Made by a program: the position numbers and the translations under genes. This document shows positions 1 to 8,273 of a stretch of 64,000 bases of DNA, in pieces. This stretch comes from Hymenobacter crusticola (GTDB lineage: Bacteria; Bacteroidota; Bacteroidia; Cytophagales; Hymenobacteraceae): assembly GCF_002154225.1 (NCBI RefSeq), contig NZ_MTSE01000014.1, positions 84,155-148,154 on the forward strand, in the 5' to 3' direction. The notes below the pieces were generated by a model. It made no database searches and had not been told where the DNA came from. It saw only the letters and a list, made by a program, of their open reading frames with translations. Position 1 is the stretch's first letter; the number at the start of each line of letters is the position of its first letter.

Positions 1-1
1 C

Positions 2-424
2 ACCATCGAATACCGCATCTGCGACATGATGATGCGCGTGGACGAAGTGGTAGCCGTGGCAGCCGTTATGCAGGCGCTGGTAGCGAAGATTTACAAGCTG
101 AAGTTGCAGAATTTGAACTTTCGGCTCTACCGCAAAGCGCTCATCAACGAGAACAAGTGGCGCGCCGCCCGCTACGGTATCGACGGCAAGCTGATCGACT
201 TTGGGAAGCAAGAGGAAGTACCTACCCGCGCCCTCATCCACGAGCTCCTCGACTTTGTGGACGACGTGCTTGACGAGCTAGGCAGCCGCCACGAGGTGGA
301 ATACATTCTCAAAATGATGGAATTTGGTACCGGCGCCGACCGCCAACTGGCCGTATTCCGCGAGACGGGCGACCTGAAGAAAGTGGTTGATTACATCATT
401 TCGGAAACCCACCACGGGCTCTAG
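2..424 (+). CDS. Carboxylate-amine ligase, GCS2/YbdK family (C-terminal part)
   Basis: The open frame runs in from the window edge (the first readable residues are TIEYRICDMMM), so this is the C-terminal ~140 residues of a longer gene and the internal ATG at 26 is not its start. The segment ENKWRAARYGIDGKLIDF, the later TGADRQL and the ending VDYIISETHHGL match the C-terminal region of YbdK-like (COG2170) glutamate-cysteine-ligase-type enzymes. These enzymes join a carboxylate to an amine with ATP, and the substrate of most members is unknown. A GATase gene and an ATP-grasp gene follow on the same strand, which suggests a small cluster building or trimming an amide or peptide-like metabolite. 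That role is inference; the family call is fairly secure. Confidence 0.85.
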   Translation, partial: TIEYRICDMMMRVDEVVAVAAVMQALVAKIYKLKLQNLNFRLYRKALINENKWRAARYGIDGKLIDFGKQEEVPTRALIHELLDFVDDVLDELGSRHEVEYILKMMEFGTGADRQLAVFRETGDLKKVVDYIISETHHGL

Positions 425-572
425 GCTGTTATACCCAGAAGCACACGCCGGCGACCGTCGTTAGCGTGTGCTTTTCTATAACTCACGGAGCCAAGCACCT
501 AGGTCGGTACGACCTTTGTGGCACGTTGGCTTTTTCCTTCATTTCGTCGCCACTCAGCGGCGGCCTCTTTGC

Positions 573-1418
573 ATGAAACCACTAAAAGTTGCTATTCTCG
601 ACCTGTACGACAACGCGCCCAACGAAGGCATGCGTTGCATTGTGCAGCAAGTTCGCCGTGCGCAGGCCGAAAGTCCCCTTGCGCTTACATTCGACGTGTT
701 CGATGTACGGGCCAAGCTAGAAGTACCTGACCTGAGCTACGACATTTACATTTCCAGCGGCGGACCAGGCAGCCCGTTTCCTTCTGGTGAAGCATGGGAA
801 GCGCCTTTCTTCGCCCTACTCGACGACATTCTGCGCTGGAACCAGACGCACGAGCGCAAGAAATATCTGTTTGCCATCTGTCATTCCTTCCAGCTGCTGA
901 GCCAGCACCTAGGTATTGGCGTGCTCAGCAAGCGGAAGTCGACTTCGCTGGGTATTTTCCCCATTCCAATGACCGAAGCTGGGCAAGAAGATCCATTTTT
1001 GCGTACGCTACCGAACCCCTTCTACGTGCTCGACTCGCGCGACTACCAGGTGACGCAGCCCGCCGCCGAGCGCATTGCGAAGCTAGGTATACAGGTGTTG
1101 GCGCTGGAGAAAGAGCGCCCCCACGTTCCTCTGGAGCAAGCCCTGATGGCTATTCGCTTCACGGAGGAAGTATTTGGCACTCAGTTTCATCCCGAGGCCG
1201 ATGGGGAAGGCATGCTACGCTACATGCAAACGGAGGAGAAACGACAGTCCGTTATTGCAAACTATGGCGAGGAGAAGTACTATCAAATGGTAGAACTGCT
1301 GCAAGACCCGAATGCCATCGAGCTAACCGAGGCCACGATTTTGCCGACTTTCCTGCGTACATCTATTCAATCGTTGCTGGAACAACAAGCTCCCGCTGAG
1401 TTCAGCGTAAATAGCTAA
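573..1418 (+). CDS. Class I glutamine amidotransferase-like protein
   Basis: The protein has 281 residues when started at the ATG at 573 (MKPLKVAILDLYDN), where the first beta strand of the fold begins; the in-frame ATG at 468 adds 35 low-quality residues. It shows the oxyanion stretch SSGGPGSP (residues 61-68), the nucleophile elbow AICHSFQLL with Cys103, and the second part of the triad in FHPEAD with His206 and Glu208. The Cys-His-Glu set is intact, so amidase activity on glutamine or a related amide is expected. The ~70 residues after the triad are charged and helical. The protein resembles the stand-alone GMP-synthase-like GATases common in Bacteroidota. It lies between a GCS2-type ligase and an ATP-grasp gene, so it may supply ammonia to, or hydrolyse the product of, those enzymes (inference). 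Confidence 0.85.
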   Translation: MKPLKVAILDLYDNAPNEGMRCIVQQVRRAQAESPLALTFDVFDVRAKLEVPDLSYDIYISSGGPGSPFPSGEAWEAPFFALLDDILRWNQTHERKKYLFAICHSFQLLSQHLGIGVLSKRKSTSLGIFPIPMTEAGQEDPFLRTLPNPFYVLDSRDYQVTQPAAERIAKLGIQVLALEKERPHVPLEQALMAIRFTEEVFGTQFHPEADGEGMLRYMQTEEKRQSVIANYGEEKYYQMVELLQDPNAIELTEATILPTFLRTSIQSLLEQQAPAEFSVNS

Positions 1419-1436
1419 AGAACTAGGGTTAACGGT

Positions 1437-1470
1437 GAAGCTCCTCTCCTTTTCCCAGAAGGGGAGCTTC
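1437..1470 (+). terminator. Stem-loop between the amidotransferase and ATP-grasp genes
   Basis: GAAGCTCC at 1437-1444 pairs perfectly with GGAGCTTC at 1463-1470, and about three further pairs (one a G-T wobble) extend the stem inward. There is no T-run directly after it, so it may be an RNA-stabilising or attenuating hairpin rather than a strong terminator. Confidence 0.4.
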
Positions 1471-1505
1471 GCTTTCCTTCTGCCTACTCTTACGCCCAAG
1501 CCCTT

Positions 1506-2693
1506 ATGATTCCGAACCACCGCGCCACGTTCAATGAGGCATTTAGCCCGGAGCGTTACCAAGAAATGTTAGCCTCGATGGCGGAAGATCTGCCGGGTTT
1601 GCTGGACTTTCGGATTGCCGAAACGCCCATTTTTGTGCCAGCGGCATTGCGCGATAAGCTGATCAGCGCGGGGGAAAGCATCATTGATGTGCTGACGGCG
1701 GCTAATTTTAAGGAGCTAACGGAAGGAGCCGTACCGCCGCACCAGCGCGTGCCGCATGAGGATGCGCACACCGCTTTTTTGGCCATCGATTACGCGATAT
1801 GCCGCAACACCGACGGCGAGCTAGAGCCGCAGCTCATTGAACTGCAAGGCTTTCCGTCGCTCTACGCCTTTCAGGATTATTTACCGGGCAAGTTTCGGCA
1901 GTTCTATCCTATCTCCGATGCGGTATCGCAGCTCTTCAACGTCAGCAATTCGACTGATTACTTTGAGCAACTCCGGCAGCTCATCGTGGCGGATGAAAAC
2001 CCGGAGAACGTCATTCTGCTGGAGCTATTTCCGGAGAAGCAGAAAACTCGCCTCGACTTTGAACTGACCCACCGGGGTATTGGAGTTGAGGCGGTGTGCC
2101 TAACGAAGGTGCGCAAGAACGGCCGTCAGCTATATTATGAGAAGGAGGGCCGTCAGATTCCCATCAAGCGCATTTACAACCGGTTGATATTTGACGAGTT
2201 GGAGCAACACCCGGATCTTAAAACCGAGTTTCGCCTGACCGACGATGTGGACGTGAAATGGGTAGGTCACCCCAACTGGTTTTTCCGTATCAGCAAGTAT
2301 ACCATGCCGCTGCTGCACCATGCTTTCGTGCCGCCGAGCCACTACTTGAGCGACCTAGCTTCCTACCCCGCCGACCTGGAAAACTACGTGCTCAAGCCCT
2401 TGTTTTCCTTTGCCGGCAGTGGCGTGCAACTCGACGTGACGGCTGCTGACTTAGACGCCATAACGGACCGGCACAACTATTTGCTTCAGCGTAAAGTGCA
2501 GTACGAGCCGGTCATTCAGTCACCCGATGGACTGGTGAAGTGTGAGATTCGGATGCTTTACATCTGGCACGAACAGGCAGCCCGGCCCATGCTCATTACC
2601 AACCTAGGTCGGCTGAGCCGCGGCGCTATGATTGGGGTAAACTTCAATAAGAATAAGGATTGGGTGGGTGGCACGGTCTGCTTGTTTGAGTAG
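1506..2693 (+). CDS. ATP-grasp-type ligase, uncharacterised
   Basis: A 395-residue protein. The N-terminal ~200 residues (including RVPHEDAHTAFLAIDYAI and LEPQLIELQGFPSLYAF) are a conserved but uncharacterised module. The C-terminal third has ATP-grasp features: ENYVLKPLFSFAGSGV (residues 292-307) with the expected ATP-binding Lys297 followed by a flexible glycine loop, then LLQRKVQYEP (326-335), CEIRMLYI (346-353), and a final ITNLGRLSRGAMIGVNFNKN that fits the metal-binding strand. Proteins of this kind form acyl-phosphates and couple them to amines. With the GATase and GCS2-type ligase upstream it completes a three-gene cluster. The substrate cannot be read from the sequence. ATP-grasp membership is judged from motif spacing only. 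A strong bidirectional terminator follows. Confidence 0.7.
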   Translation: MIPNHRATFNEAFSPERYQEMLASMAEDLPGLLDFRIAETPIFVPAALRDKLISAGESIIDVLTAANFKELTEGAVPPHQRVPHEDAHTAFLAIDYAICRNTDGELEPQLIELQGFPSLYAFQDYLPGKFRQFYPISDAVSQLFNVSNSTDYFEQLRQLIVADENPENVILLELFPEKQKTRLDFELTHRGIGVEAVCLTKVRKNGRQLYYEKEGRQIPIKRIYNRLIFDELEQHPDLKTEFRLTDDVDVKWVGHPNWFFRISKYTMPLLHHAFVPPSHYLSDLASYPADLENYVLKPLFSFAGSGVQLDVTAADLDAITDRHNYLLQRKVQYEPVIQSPDGLVKCEIRMLYIWHEQAARPMLITNLGRLSRGAMIGVNFNKNKDWVGGTVCLFE

Positions 2694-2724
2694 TAGCTAC
2701 ATTATTTAAAGAAAAAATAATACA

Positions 2725-2771
2725 AAAAGGCACGGGTTCGGCGATTATGATCGTCTGAACCCGTGCCTTTT
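2725..2771. terminator. Bidirectional intrinsic terminator
   Basis: Perfect 15-bp arms (2725-2739 and 2757-2771, AAAAGGCACGGGTTC and its complement) surround a 17-nt loop. The A-tract and T-tract at the ends allow termination in both directions. It closes the ligase cluster. Confidence 0.85.
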
Positions 2772-2953
2772 GCGTATAAGCCAAACTAGCTCGACTGTAA
2801 GTATTTAGCACGCACATAAAGCTTATTTCTACCCTATCGGCTTAGCTCACCTACTAGCTAGGTCTACAACTCAGGCAATTTTTAATGCAACAATAGGCAG
2901 ATTGTATTGTCTTTTTATAATATAATAGTAGCATTCCTATTCCTTTGCCCTGG

Positions 2954-2961
2954 TACTTTTG
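2954..2961 (+). promoter_or_regulatory. Candidate -7 promoter element (TACTTTTG)
   Basis: An exact match to the Bacteroidota -7 consensus TAnnTTTG, 27 nt before the ATG at 2989. The AT-rich stretch at 2880-2935 lies upstream, but no TTG is found at the usual -33 distance, so the call is tentative. Confidence 0.4.
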
Positions 2962-2988
2962 CTTCACTTTTCCCATAGCACCTATTCC

Positions 2989-5900
2989 ATGAAAAACCGT
3001 TTACCCTTTTCTCGTTTACTGACGGGATGCGCGCTTTCGCTGCTTACAGCGACTAGCGCTTGGGCGCAGGTGACACTGGCCACGAGCCCATACGTCGAAA
3101 CGTTCGACGGCATCGGCGGTGGCTTGCCGACGGGCTTCACCGTTCGTACGGCGGCGACAGCCACTGCGCTAGGCACCACCGCCAGCCTGACCACGGCCAA
3201 AACGGCCTGGAACAACACCAGCGGCGCCTTCAAAAACCTAGCTTCTGCCACCGGCCTCACGGCTACCTCTACCACGGCCGAGCAAGACGCTTCGACAAAC
3301 CGCGCCCTAGGCGTGCGGCAAACGGGCACGGTAGGTGACCCCGGCGCGGCCTTTGTCTTTCAGGTGGCTAACACCAACGGCCGCACAGACTTCAAGCTTA
3401 CGTTCCTGCTTCAGTCCCTTGATCCCTCCTCGCCGCGCACCGCAAACTGGCAGGTCGACTACGGCACCGGCGACACGCCCAGCACGTTCACGACGGTAAG
3501 CACCGGCAACACGACGGGGGGCTCGGCTTTCACCAACAAGCCCATTACCGTCGATTTTGGCTCGCAGCTCGATAACGTGACAGGTCCGGTTTGGATTCGT
3601 ATCGTCACGACATCCGCCAGCACTGGCTCGGGCAACCGGCCAACTTCGGCCATCGACGACTTCACGCTGGCCTGGTCGACGCCAACGGGCAACACGCCCG
3701 CGCTGACCGTAGCGCCCGCCACCCTCGACTTTGGCAACCAGAACATTAACACAACTTCTGCGACCAAGAACTACACGCTTTCGGCCGCTAACCTCACCGG
3801 CAACGTTACGGTGACGGCTCCGGCGCGCTTTACCATCTCGAAGAACGGCACCGACTTCACCTCGACGCTAACCTATTCGCCCGCCGAGCTAACCATGGCC
3901 CGGGCGGTAGCGGTGCGCTTCACGCCTACTGCGCAAGGCACGGCCACGGGTACCATCACCAACGTGAGCGCCGGCGCTACTTCCCGCAACGTAACGGTGA
4001 CGGGCAACGGCGTCGATCCGAGCAATTTGCTGTCGGCCTTTGATAACTGCACTACCTCGCTTTCCGATGGCTGGTCGCAGTTTAGCGTATCGGGAGCCCA
4101 AACCTGGGCTTGCACCGCGTTTGGTCGCGACGCTTCCGACCCAACCGGCAAAGCGTCAAAGCCTAATGGCGTACAGATTAATGGCTACGCCAACAGCACC
4201 AACAACACGAACGAAGATTGGCTGATCTCGCCCGCTTACGACCTAACGAGCGGCTACAACTTCCCACTGTTCTCTTTCTGGAGCCGGGTGGCCTTTACCG
4301 GCGACCCGTTGCAACTACGCATCTCCACGAACTACTCGGGTACGGGCAGCCCCACGGCTAGCGGCGTTGCTTGGACGGATATTCCGGCCCAGTTCCCCAG
4401 CCAAGCCTCTGATACCTGGACGCAGACGGGCAACATCGACCTGAGCGCTTATAAAGGCCAGAAGGTGTACCTAGCTTTTGTGTATACCTCTAGCACCGAA
4501 GACGGAGCCCGCTGGACGCTGGACGACATTAGCCTACTCAACTCCAGCACCCCGCCCCCACCCGCCTTGTTCAGCAATGCTGCTAGTGGCCTCGACTTCA
4601 ACTACGTAGCCGCCAACACCACCGCCAATCAAACGCTAAGCCTCACCTTCAACAACCTGACTGGGCCGGCTACCATCACGTCGTCTGATCCGGCTTTTCT
4701 GCTCTCGAAGGATGGTACGACTTTCAGCTCAACCCTAACCTACACGGTAGCCGAAGCCAGTGGCACCACCAAAAACATTACGGTGCGGTTTGCCCCAACG
4801 CAAGCCAACCGCAACTTCACCGGTACTCTGACCGCCGTAACCGCCAACGCAACGAGCTTGACGATTCCGGTTTCGGGCAATACGTACAACACCGACAACA
4901 CCCTGGAAGTGGTGAACTGGAACCTGGAATGGTTCGGCTCCACGCAGAACGGCCCTAGCAACAAAAACCAGCAGCAAGCCAACGTGCAGACCATCCTCAA
5001 CTCCATCAAGGCCGATGTGTACGCCTTCGTGGAAGTGGTCGATACGGTGCGCTTAGCCAACGTTGTCAGTCAGCTGCCCGGCGGTCCTTACACCTACAAA
5101 GTGTCGCGCTACGGCTCCTACGCCGACAACCCCACCGACCCTGACTACGCCGGCGCGCAAAAGCTAGCTTTCGTGTACAAAACGGGTATGCTCAGCAACG
5201 TTACGATTTCGTCGCTGTTCCGCTGCTCCGAAGCCGAATCGTGCCCAGGCTACAACCCATGGTCAGGTGGCCGTTTTCCCTACGTGATGGATGCCGACGT
5301 AACGCTGAACGGCATTACAAAACGCATCAAGTTTGTTGTGATTCACGCCAAGGCAAACACCGCCCCTACCGCTACTTCCTACCAGCGCCGCAAAGCTGCC
5401 GCCGATCAGCTGAAAGCGGAGCTAGACGCCCATTACGGATCGGAGAACATCGTTATTCTGGGTGACTTCAACGATGACCTGGATGTGACCATCACCTCTG
5501 ACGCGGGCACCACGGCTACTTCGTACAGCTCCTTCACCTCCGACGCAGCCAACTACCCCGCCCTGACGCTGCCCTTGAGCCTCGCCGGCAAAAAGTCGAC
5601 GGTGAGCTACAACGACATGATCGACCACGTGGTAGTCTCGAACGAGATGAACACCTACTACATCCCCGGCTCGGCCGCCGTGCTGACCAACGCGGCTAGC
5701 TTGGTAACCAACTACGGCAATACCACCACCGACCACTACCCCATCCTCACGCGCTACTTGTTCAGCAACGTGACGGCCAACAAGAGCGCCCTGGCCAACG
5801 ACCAGCTGCAGGTGTACCCCAATCCCGTGGCCAATACGCTGCGCCTGAGTGCTCCGGAGCTAGGCAAGTCGCTGCGCTTGCAGGTAAGCACCACCGATGG

Positions 5901-6045
5901 CCGCGTTGTGCTAAGCACCACTGGCTCGCTCGAGCAGCTGAACGAGAAAATTAACCAGCGCCTCACCGGCCTCAGCTCGGGTATGTACATCCTCAAGCTG
6001 ACCGGCGAGAAGCAGTCGTACGTGAAGCGCTTTGTGAAGCAATAA
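2989..6045 (+). CDS. T9SS-secreted endonuclease/exonuclease/phosphatase-family exoprotein
   Basis: A 1018-residue secreted protein. The ATG at 2989 starts a classical signal peptide (MKNRLPFSRLLTGCALSLL, cleavage near residue 26 after AWA); the in-frame ATG at 2959 would bury it. In order: a lamin-like beta region (~30-235), an Ig-like ASPM/SPD-2/HYDIN-type domain (~240-340, LTVAPATLDFGNQ), a choice-of-anchor-J/cleaved-adhesin-like domain (~345-525, EDWLISPAYDL, RWTLDDISL), a second Ig-like domain (~530-630), an EEP catalytic domain from ~640 (VVNWNLEWFG) with GDFNDDLD near 825 and DHYPILTRY, and a type A T9SS sorting domain (~940-1018, QVYPNPV to YVKRFVKQ). EEP enzymes cleave phosphodiesters of nucleic acids or lipids. 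Extracellular DNA or phospholipid is a likely target, probably in phosphate or nucleotide scavenging (inference). Confidence 0.88.
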   Translation: MKNRLPFSRLLTGCALSLLTATSAWAQVTLATSPYVETFDGIGGGLPTGFTVRTAATATALGTTASLTTAKTAWNNTSGAFKNLASATGLTATSTTAEQDASTNRALGVRQTGTVGDPGAAFVFQVANTNGRTDFKLTFLLQSLDPSSPRTANWQVDYGTGDTPSTFTTVSTGNTTGGSAFTNKPITVDFGSQLDNVTGPVWIRIVTTSASTGSGNRPTSAIDDFTLAWSTPTGNTPALTVAPATLDFGNQNINTTSATKNYTLSAANLTGNVTVTAPARFTISKNGTDFTSTLTYSPAELTMARAVAVRFTPTAQGTATGTITNVSAGATSRNVTVTGNGVDPSNLLSAFDNCTTSLSDGWSQFSVSGAQTWACTAFGRDASDPTGKASKPNGVQINGYANSTNNTNEDWLISPAYDLTSGYNFPLFSFWSRVAFTGDPLQLRISTNYSGTGSPTASGVAWTDIPAQFPSQASDTWTQTGNIDLSAYKGQKVYLAFVYTSSTEDGARWTLDDISLLNSSTPPPPALFSNAASGLDFNYVAANTTANQTLSLTFNNLTGPATITSSDPAFLLSKDGTTFSSTLTYTVAEASGTTKNITVRFAPTQANRNFTGTLTAVTANATSLTIPVSGNTYNTDNTLEVVNWNLEWFGSTQNGPSNKNQQQANVQTILNSIKADVYAFVEVVDTVRLANVVSQLPGGPYTYKVSRYGSYADNPTDPDYAGAQKLAFVYKTGMLSNVTISSLFRCSEAESCPGYNPWSGGRFPYVMDADVTLNGITKRIKFVVIHAKANTAPTATSYQRRKAAADQLKAELDAHYGSENIVILGDFNDDLDVTITSDAGTTATSYSSFTSDAANYPALTLPLSLAGKKSTVSYNDMIDHVVVSNEMNTYYIPGSAAVLTNAASLVTNYGNTTTDHYPILTRYLFSNVTANKSALANDQLQVYPNPVANTLRLSAPELGKSLRLQVSTTDGRVVLSTTGSLEQLNEKINQRLTGLSSGMYILKLTGEKQSYVKRFVKQ

Positions 6046-6068
6046 CCCACAACTTTAGCTTTATCTCT

Positions 6069-6099
6069 AAAAGCCCACCTGCCTAGGTGGGCTTTTTTT
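6069..6099. terminator. Intrinsic terminator after the exoprotein gene
   Basis: AAAAGCCCACCT (6069-6080) pairs with AGGTGGGCTTTT (6085-6096) over a 4-nt loop and is followed by more T. It starts about 23 nt after the stop codon. Confidence 0.85.
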
Positions 6100-6290
6100 G
6101 TTGCAGGCATTGGCAGAAATCTGTAGCGCAGCAAGCCGCTCGGCGCTACCTAGGGTTGTGGCCGGCCTCCGCTACTGCACAGAACTTAATTCTGTTGATC
6201 AGCGGCCCTGTCCCATCTTAGCAGAACGCAGCGCGGTCTAGGTACGTAGATACAGGCAATCTCTCCCTTCATTTTAGCACTTGCCTACTC

Positions 6291-6791
6291 ATGTCTTCTC
6301 TCGTTCAAAGAGGTCTTCAAATTTCTAAAAACCTCATTTTCAGCGCCTTTCTTCAGCGCGCCGGCAAGCTCCTAGGCAAGCCTTTTCGCGTAGCCGTTGT
6401 GCTGCGGGAAGTGGCCGCCAAGCTCGACGATAAAAATAGCAACAAAGGTGCTATCCAGCAGCTCGTCGACATGGGCCGTACGCTGGTAGCGTTGGTTAGT
6501 GCTTACATCACGGGCTCTTACCGTCAGATTGACACCAGCACCATCATTGCTGGCCTAGCCGTGCTGTTGTACTTCCTGTCGCCGCTAGATTTGGTACCCG
6601 ATTTCATTCCGGTAGTGGGTTTGCTAGATGATGTCGCGCTGATCAGCTGGTTTATCAGCAAGTTTGCCGAGGAAATTGCGCGTTTCCGGCAGTGGGAAGC
6701 TAGCTCAGCCGCGTCGGCATCTGGCACGGCCCCAGCTCCCGCTAGGTCCGACCGCAGCTTGCCGGCCGTTGCCGAGCTTGGCCATTCATAA
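6291..6791 (+). CDS. DUF1232 (YkvA-type) membrane-associated protein
   Basis: A 166-residue protein with the DUF1232 signature SPLDLVPDFIPVVGLLDDVALISW near residues 97-120, preceded by a hydrophobic helix (IIAGLAVLLYFL). The function of DUF1232 is unknown; members are small integral or peripheral membrane proteins. A short Ala/Pro/Ser-rich tail ends the protein. It sits alone between two terminators, so it is probably monocistronic. Confidence 0.85.
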   Translation: MSSLVQRGLQISKNLIFSAFLQRAGKLLGKPFRVAVVLREVAAKLDDKNSNKGAIQQLVDMGRTLVALVSAYITGSYRQIDTSTIIAGLAVLLYFLSPLDLVPDFIPVVGLLDDVALISWFISKFAEEIARFRQWEASSAASASGTAPAPARSDRSLPAVAELGHS

Positions 6792-6814
6792 GGTTTTCGC
6801 GTCTTGCTTTATAT

Positions 6815-6847
6815 AAAAAGCCCTGGCAGCAGCTGCCAGGGCTTTTT
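6815..6847. terminator. Bidirectional intrinsic terminator
   Basis: A perfect palindrome: AAAAAGCCCTGGCAGC is followed directly by GCTGCCAGGGCTTTTT (with AGCT at the centre). A-tract and T-tract flanks. It lies 23 nt after the DUF1232 stop. Confidence 0.85.
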
Positions 6848-6905
6848 ATTGGTCTTTACCTAGAGTTGTATTGTTCCTTATTCCCAAGTGTTACTATTTG
6901 CCCGC

Positions 6906-8231
6906 ATGCTGCTTTTTCCCCAACGTTTTTTTCCTCGCTGCCTCGCTGGTTTGCTGCTAGTAGGTGCTTCTTTCACTGCCTTAGCGCAATTACCTTCCGC
7001 ACCGTCGGTCCCGAGCGCGACGCTGTTGCGGCCCGCAGCTGTCTTCGATGGGCAAGTGCTACACGCTGGGTGGGTGGTGCTGGTTAGTGGCAGCAAAATC
7101 ACGGCCGTAGGCCCCGCGGCGCAGGTGGCAGCCCCCGCGGGCACTCGCATCCTCGACCTAGCCAACCAAACCTTACTGCCCGGCTTGATCGAAGGACACT
7201 CCCACCTGCTGCTGCACCCCTACAACGAAACCACCTGGAACGATCAAGTACTTACTGAGTCGCAGGCCCTGCGGGTGGCCCGCGCCACGGTGCACGCCCA
7301 ACGGACGCTGCTGGCCGGCTTCACCACTGCCCGCGACCTCGGTACCGAAGGCGCCGGCTATGCCGACGTGGGCCTGAAGCAAGCCATCGACCAAGGAATC
7401 GTACCGGGCCCGCGCCTGCTCATTGCCACCCGCGCTTTGGTAGCCACGGGCAGCTATGGCCCCAAGTTTTCGCCCGACGTGGTGCTGCCGCAGGGCGCCC
7501 AGGAGGCGGATGGTGCCGAAGGCGTGGCACGTGCCACGCGGGAGCAGATGGGCAAGGGCGCTGATGTGGTGAAGGTTTACGCTGATTACCGCTGGGGCAA
7601 GGGGGAGCCCTCGCATCCCACCTTTTCGCAGGAAGAGCTAACGGTGATCGTGCAAACCGCCAAAGCCGCTGGCCGTCCGGTTGTGGCCCACGCCTCTACG
7701 CCCGAGGGCATGCGGCGTGCTATTCTGGCCGGCGTCGAAACCATCGAGCACGGCGACAATGGCACGCCCGAAATCTTCAAGCTCATGAAGCAGCACCACG
7801 TGGCGCTCTGCCCCACCGTAGCGGCCGGCGACGCTATTTTGCAATACCAAGGTTGGCGCAAAGGTCAAGCGCCCGAGCCCGCCCGCGTGCAGGAAAAACG
7901 AGCGAGCGTAGAAGCGGCCCGCAAAGCCGGCGTCACGTTCGCAATGGGCGGCGACGTGGGCGTGTTCCCCCACGGCGACAATGCCCGCGAAATGGAGCTA
8001 CTCGTTCGTGAGTACGGCTTCACGCCGTTGGAAGTGCTCCAACAAGCCACCAGTGGCAACGCGACCGTATTTCACCTAGCCGACCGCGGCCATGTTGCCC
8101 CCGGCCTACTCGCCGACCTCATCGCCGTGCAAGGCGACCCTACCCAGGAGGTCAGCTCCCTGCGGCAGGTGCAGCTCGTGATGAAAGGCGGTGTGGTCTA
8201 TAAGGGAGCAACTGAGAAACTGAGCCGCTGA
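6906..8231 (+). CDS. Secreted amidohydrolase-family metallo-hydrolase
   Basis: A 441-residue protein when started at the ATG at 6906 (MLLFPQRFFPRCLAGLL), which gives a standard signal peptide ending near AQLP; the GTG at 6888 would add six residues. Amidohydrolase metal ligands are in place: HSH (98, 100) after LLPGLIEG, a candidate carboxylated Lys in DVVKVYADY, His in VVAHAS, His in TIEHGDNG, and Asp in FAMGGDVG. It has the beta-sandwich ends typical of imidazolonepropionase/prolidase-like members (VVLVSGSKITAVGP and GLLADLIAVQGDP). Members hydrolyse C-N bonds in cyclic amides or dipeptides, and the signal peptide places this one in the periplasm. The substrate is undetermined. A hairpin overlapping its stop codon separates it from the convergent glycosyltransferase gene. 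Confidence 0.9.
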   Translation: MLLFPQRFFPRCLAGLLLVGASFTALAQLPSAPSVPSATLLRPAAVFDGQVLHAGWVVLVSGSKITAVGPAAQVAAPAGTRILDLANQTLLPGLIEGHSHLLLHPYNETTWNDQVLTESQALRVARATVHAQRTLLAGFTTARDLGTEGAGYADVGLKQAIDQGIVPGPRLLIATRALVATGSYGPKFSPDVVLPQGAQEADGAEGVARATREQMGKGADVVKVYADYRWGKGEPSHPTFSQEELTVIVQTAKAAGRPVVAHASTPEGMRRAILAGVETIEHGDNGTPEIFKLMKQHHVALCPTVAAGDAILQYQGWRKGQAPEPARVQEKRASVEAARKAGVTFAMGGDVGVFPHGDNAREMELLVREYGFTPLEVLQQATSGNATVFHLADRGHVAPGLLADLIAVQGDPTQEVSSLRQVQLVMKGGVVYKGATEKLSR

Positions 8232-8271
8232 GTATGACGTTTAATGGAGATACCCAGCGGCTCAGCGGCTC
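8222..8271. terminator. Hairpin between convergent genes, overlapping a stop codon
   Basis: GAGCCGCTGAG at 8222-8232 and CTCAGCGGCTC at 8261-8271 are perfect inverted copies. The left arm contains the last codons and TGA of the amidohydrolase gene, and the right arm lies just beyond the end of the convergent glycosyltransferase gene. There is no T-tract, so it may act as a transcript end-protecting structure. Confidence 0.5.
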
Positions 8272-8273
8272 GT

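Noticed and set aside
468..572. N-terminal extension of the GATase frame from 468
   Set aside because: The 35 extra residues have no fold-like pattern; the conserved beta strand starts at the ATG at 573.
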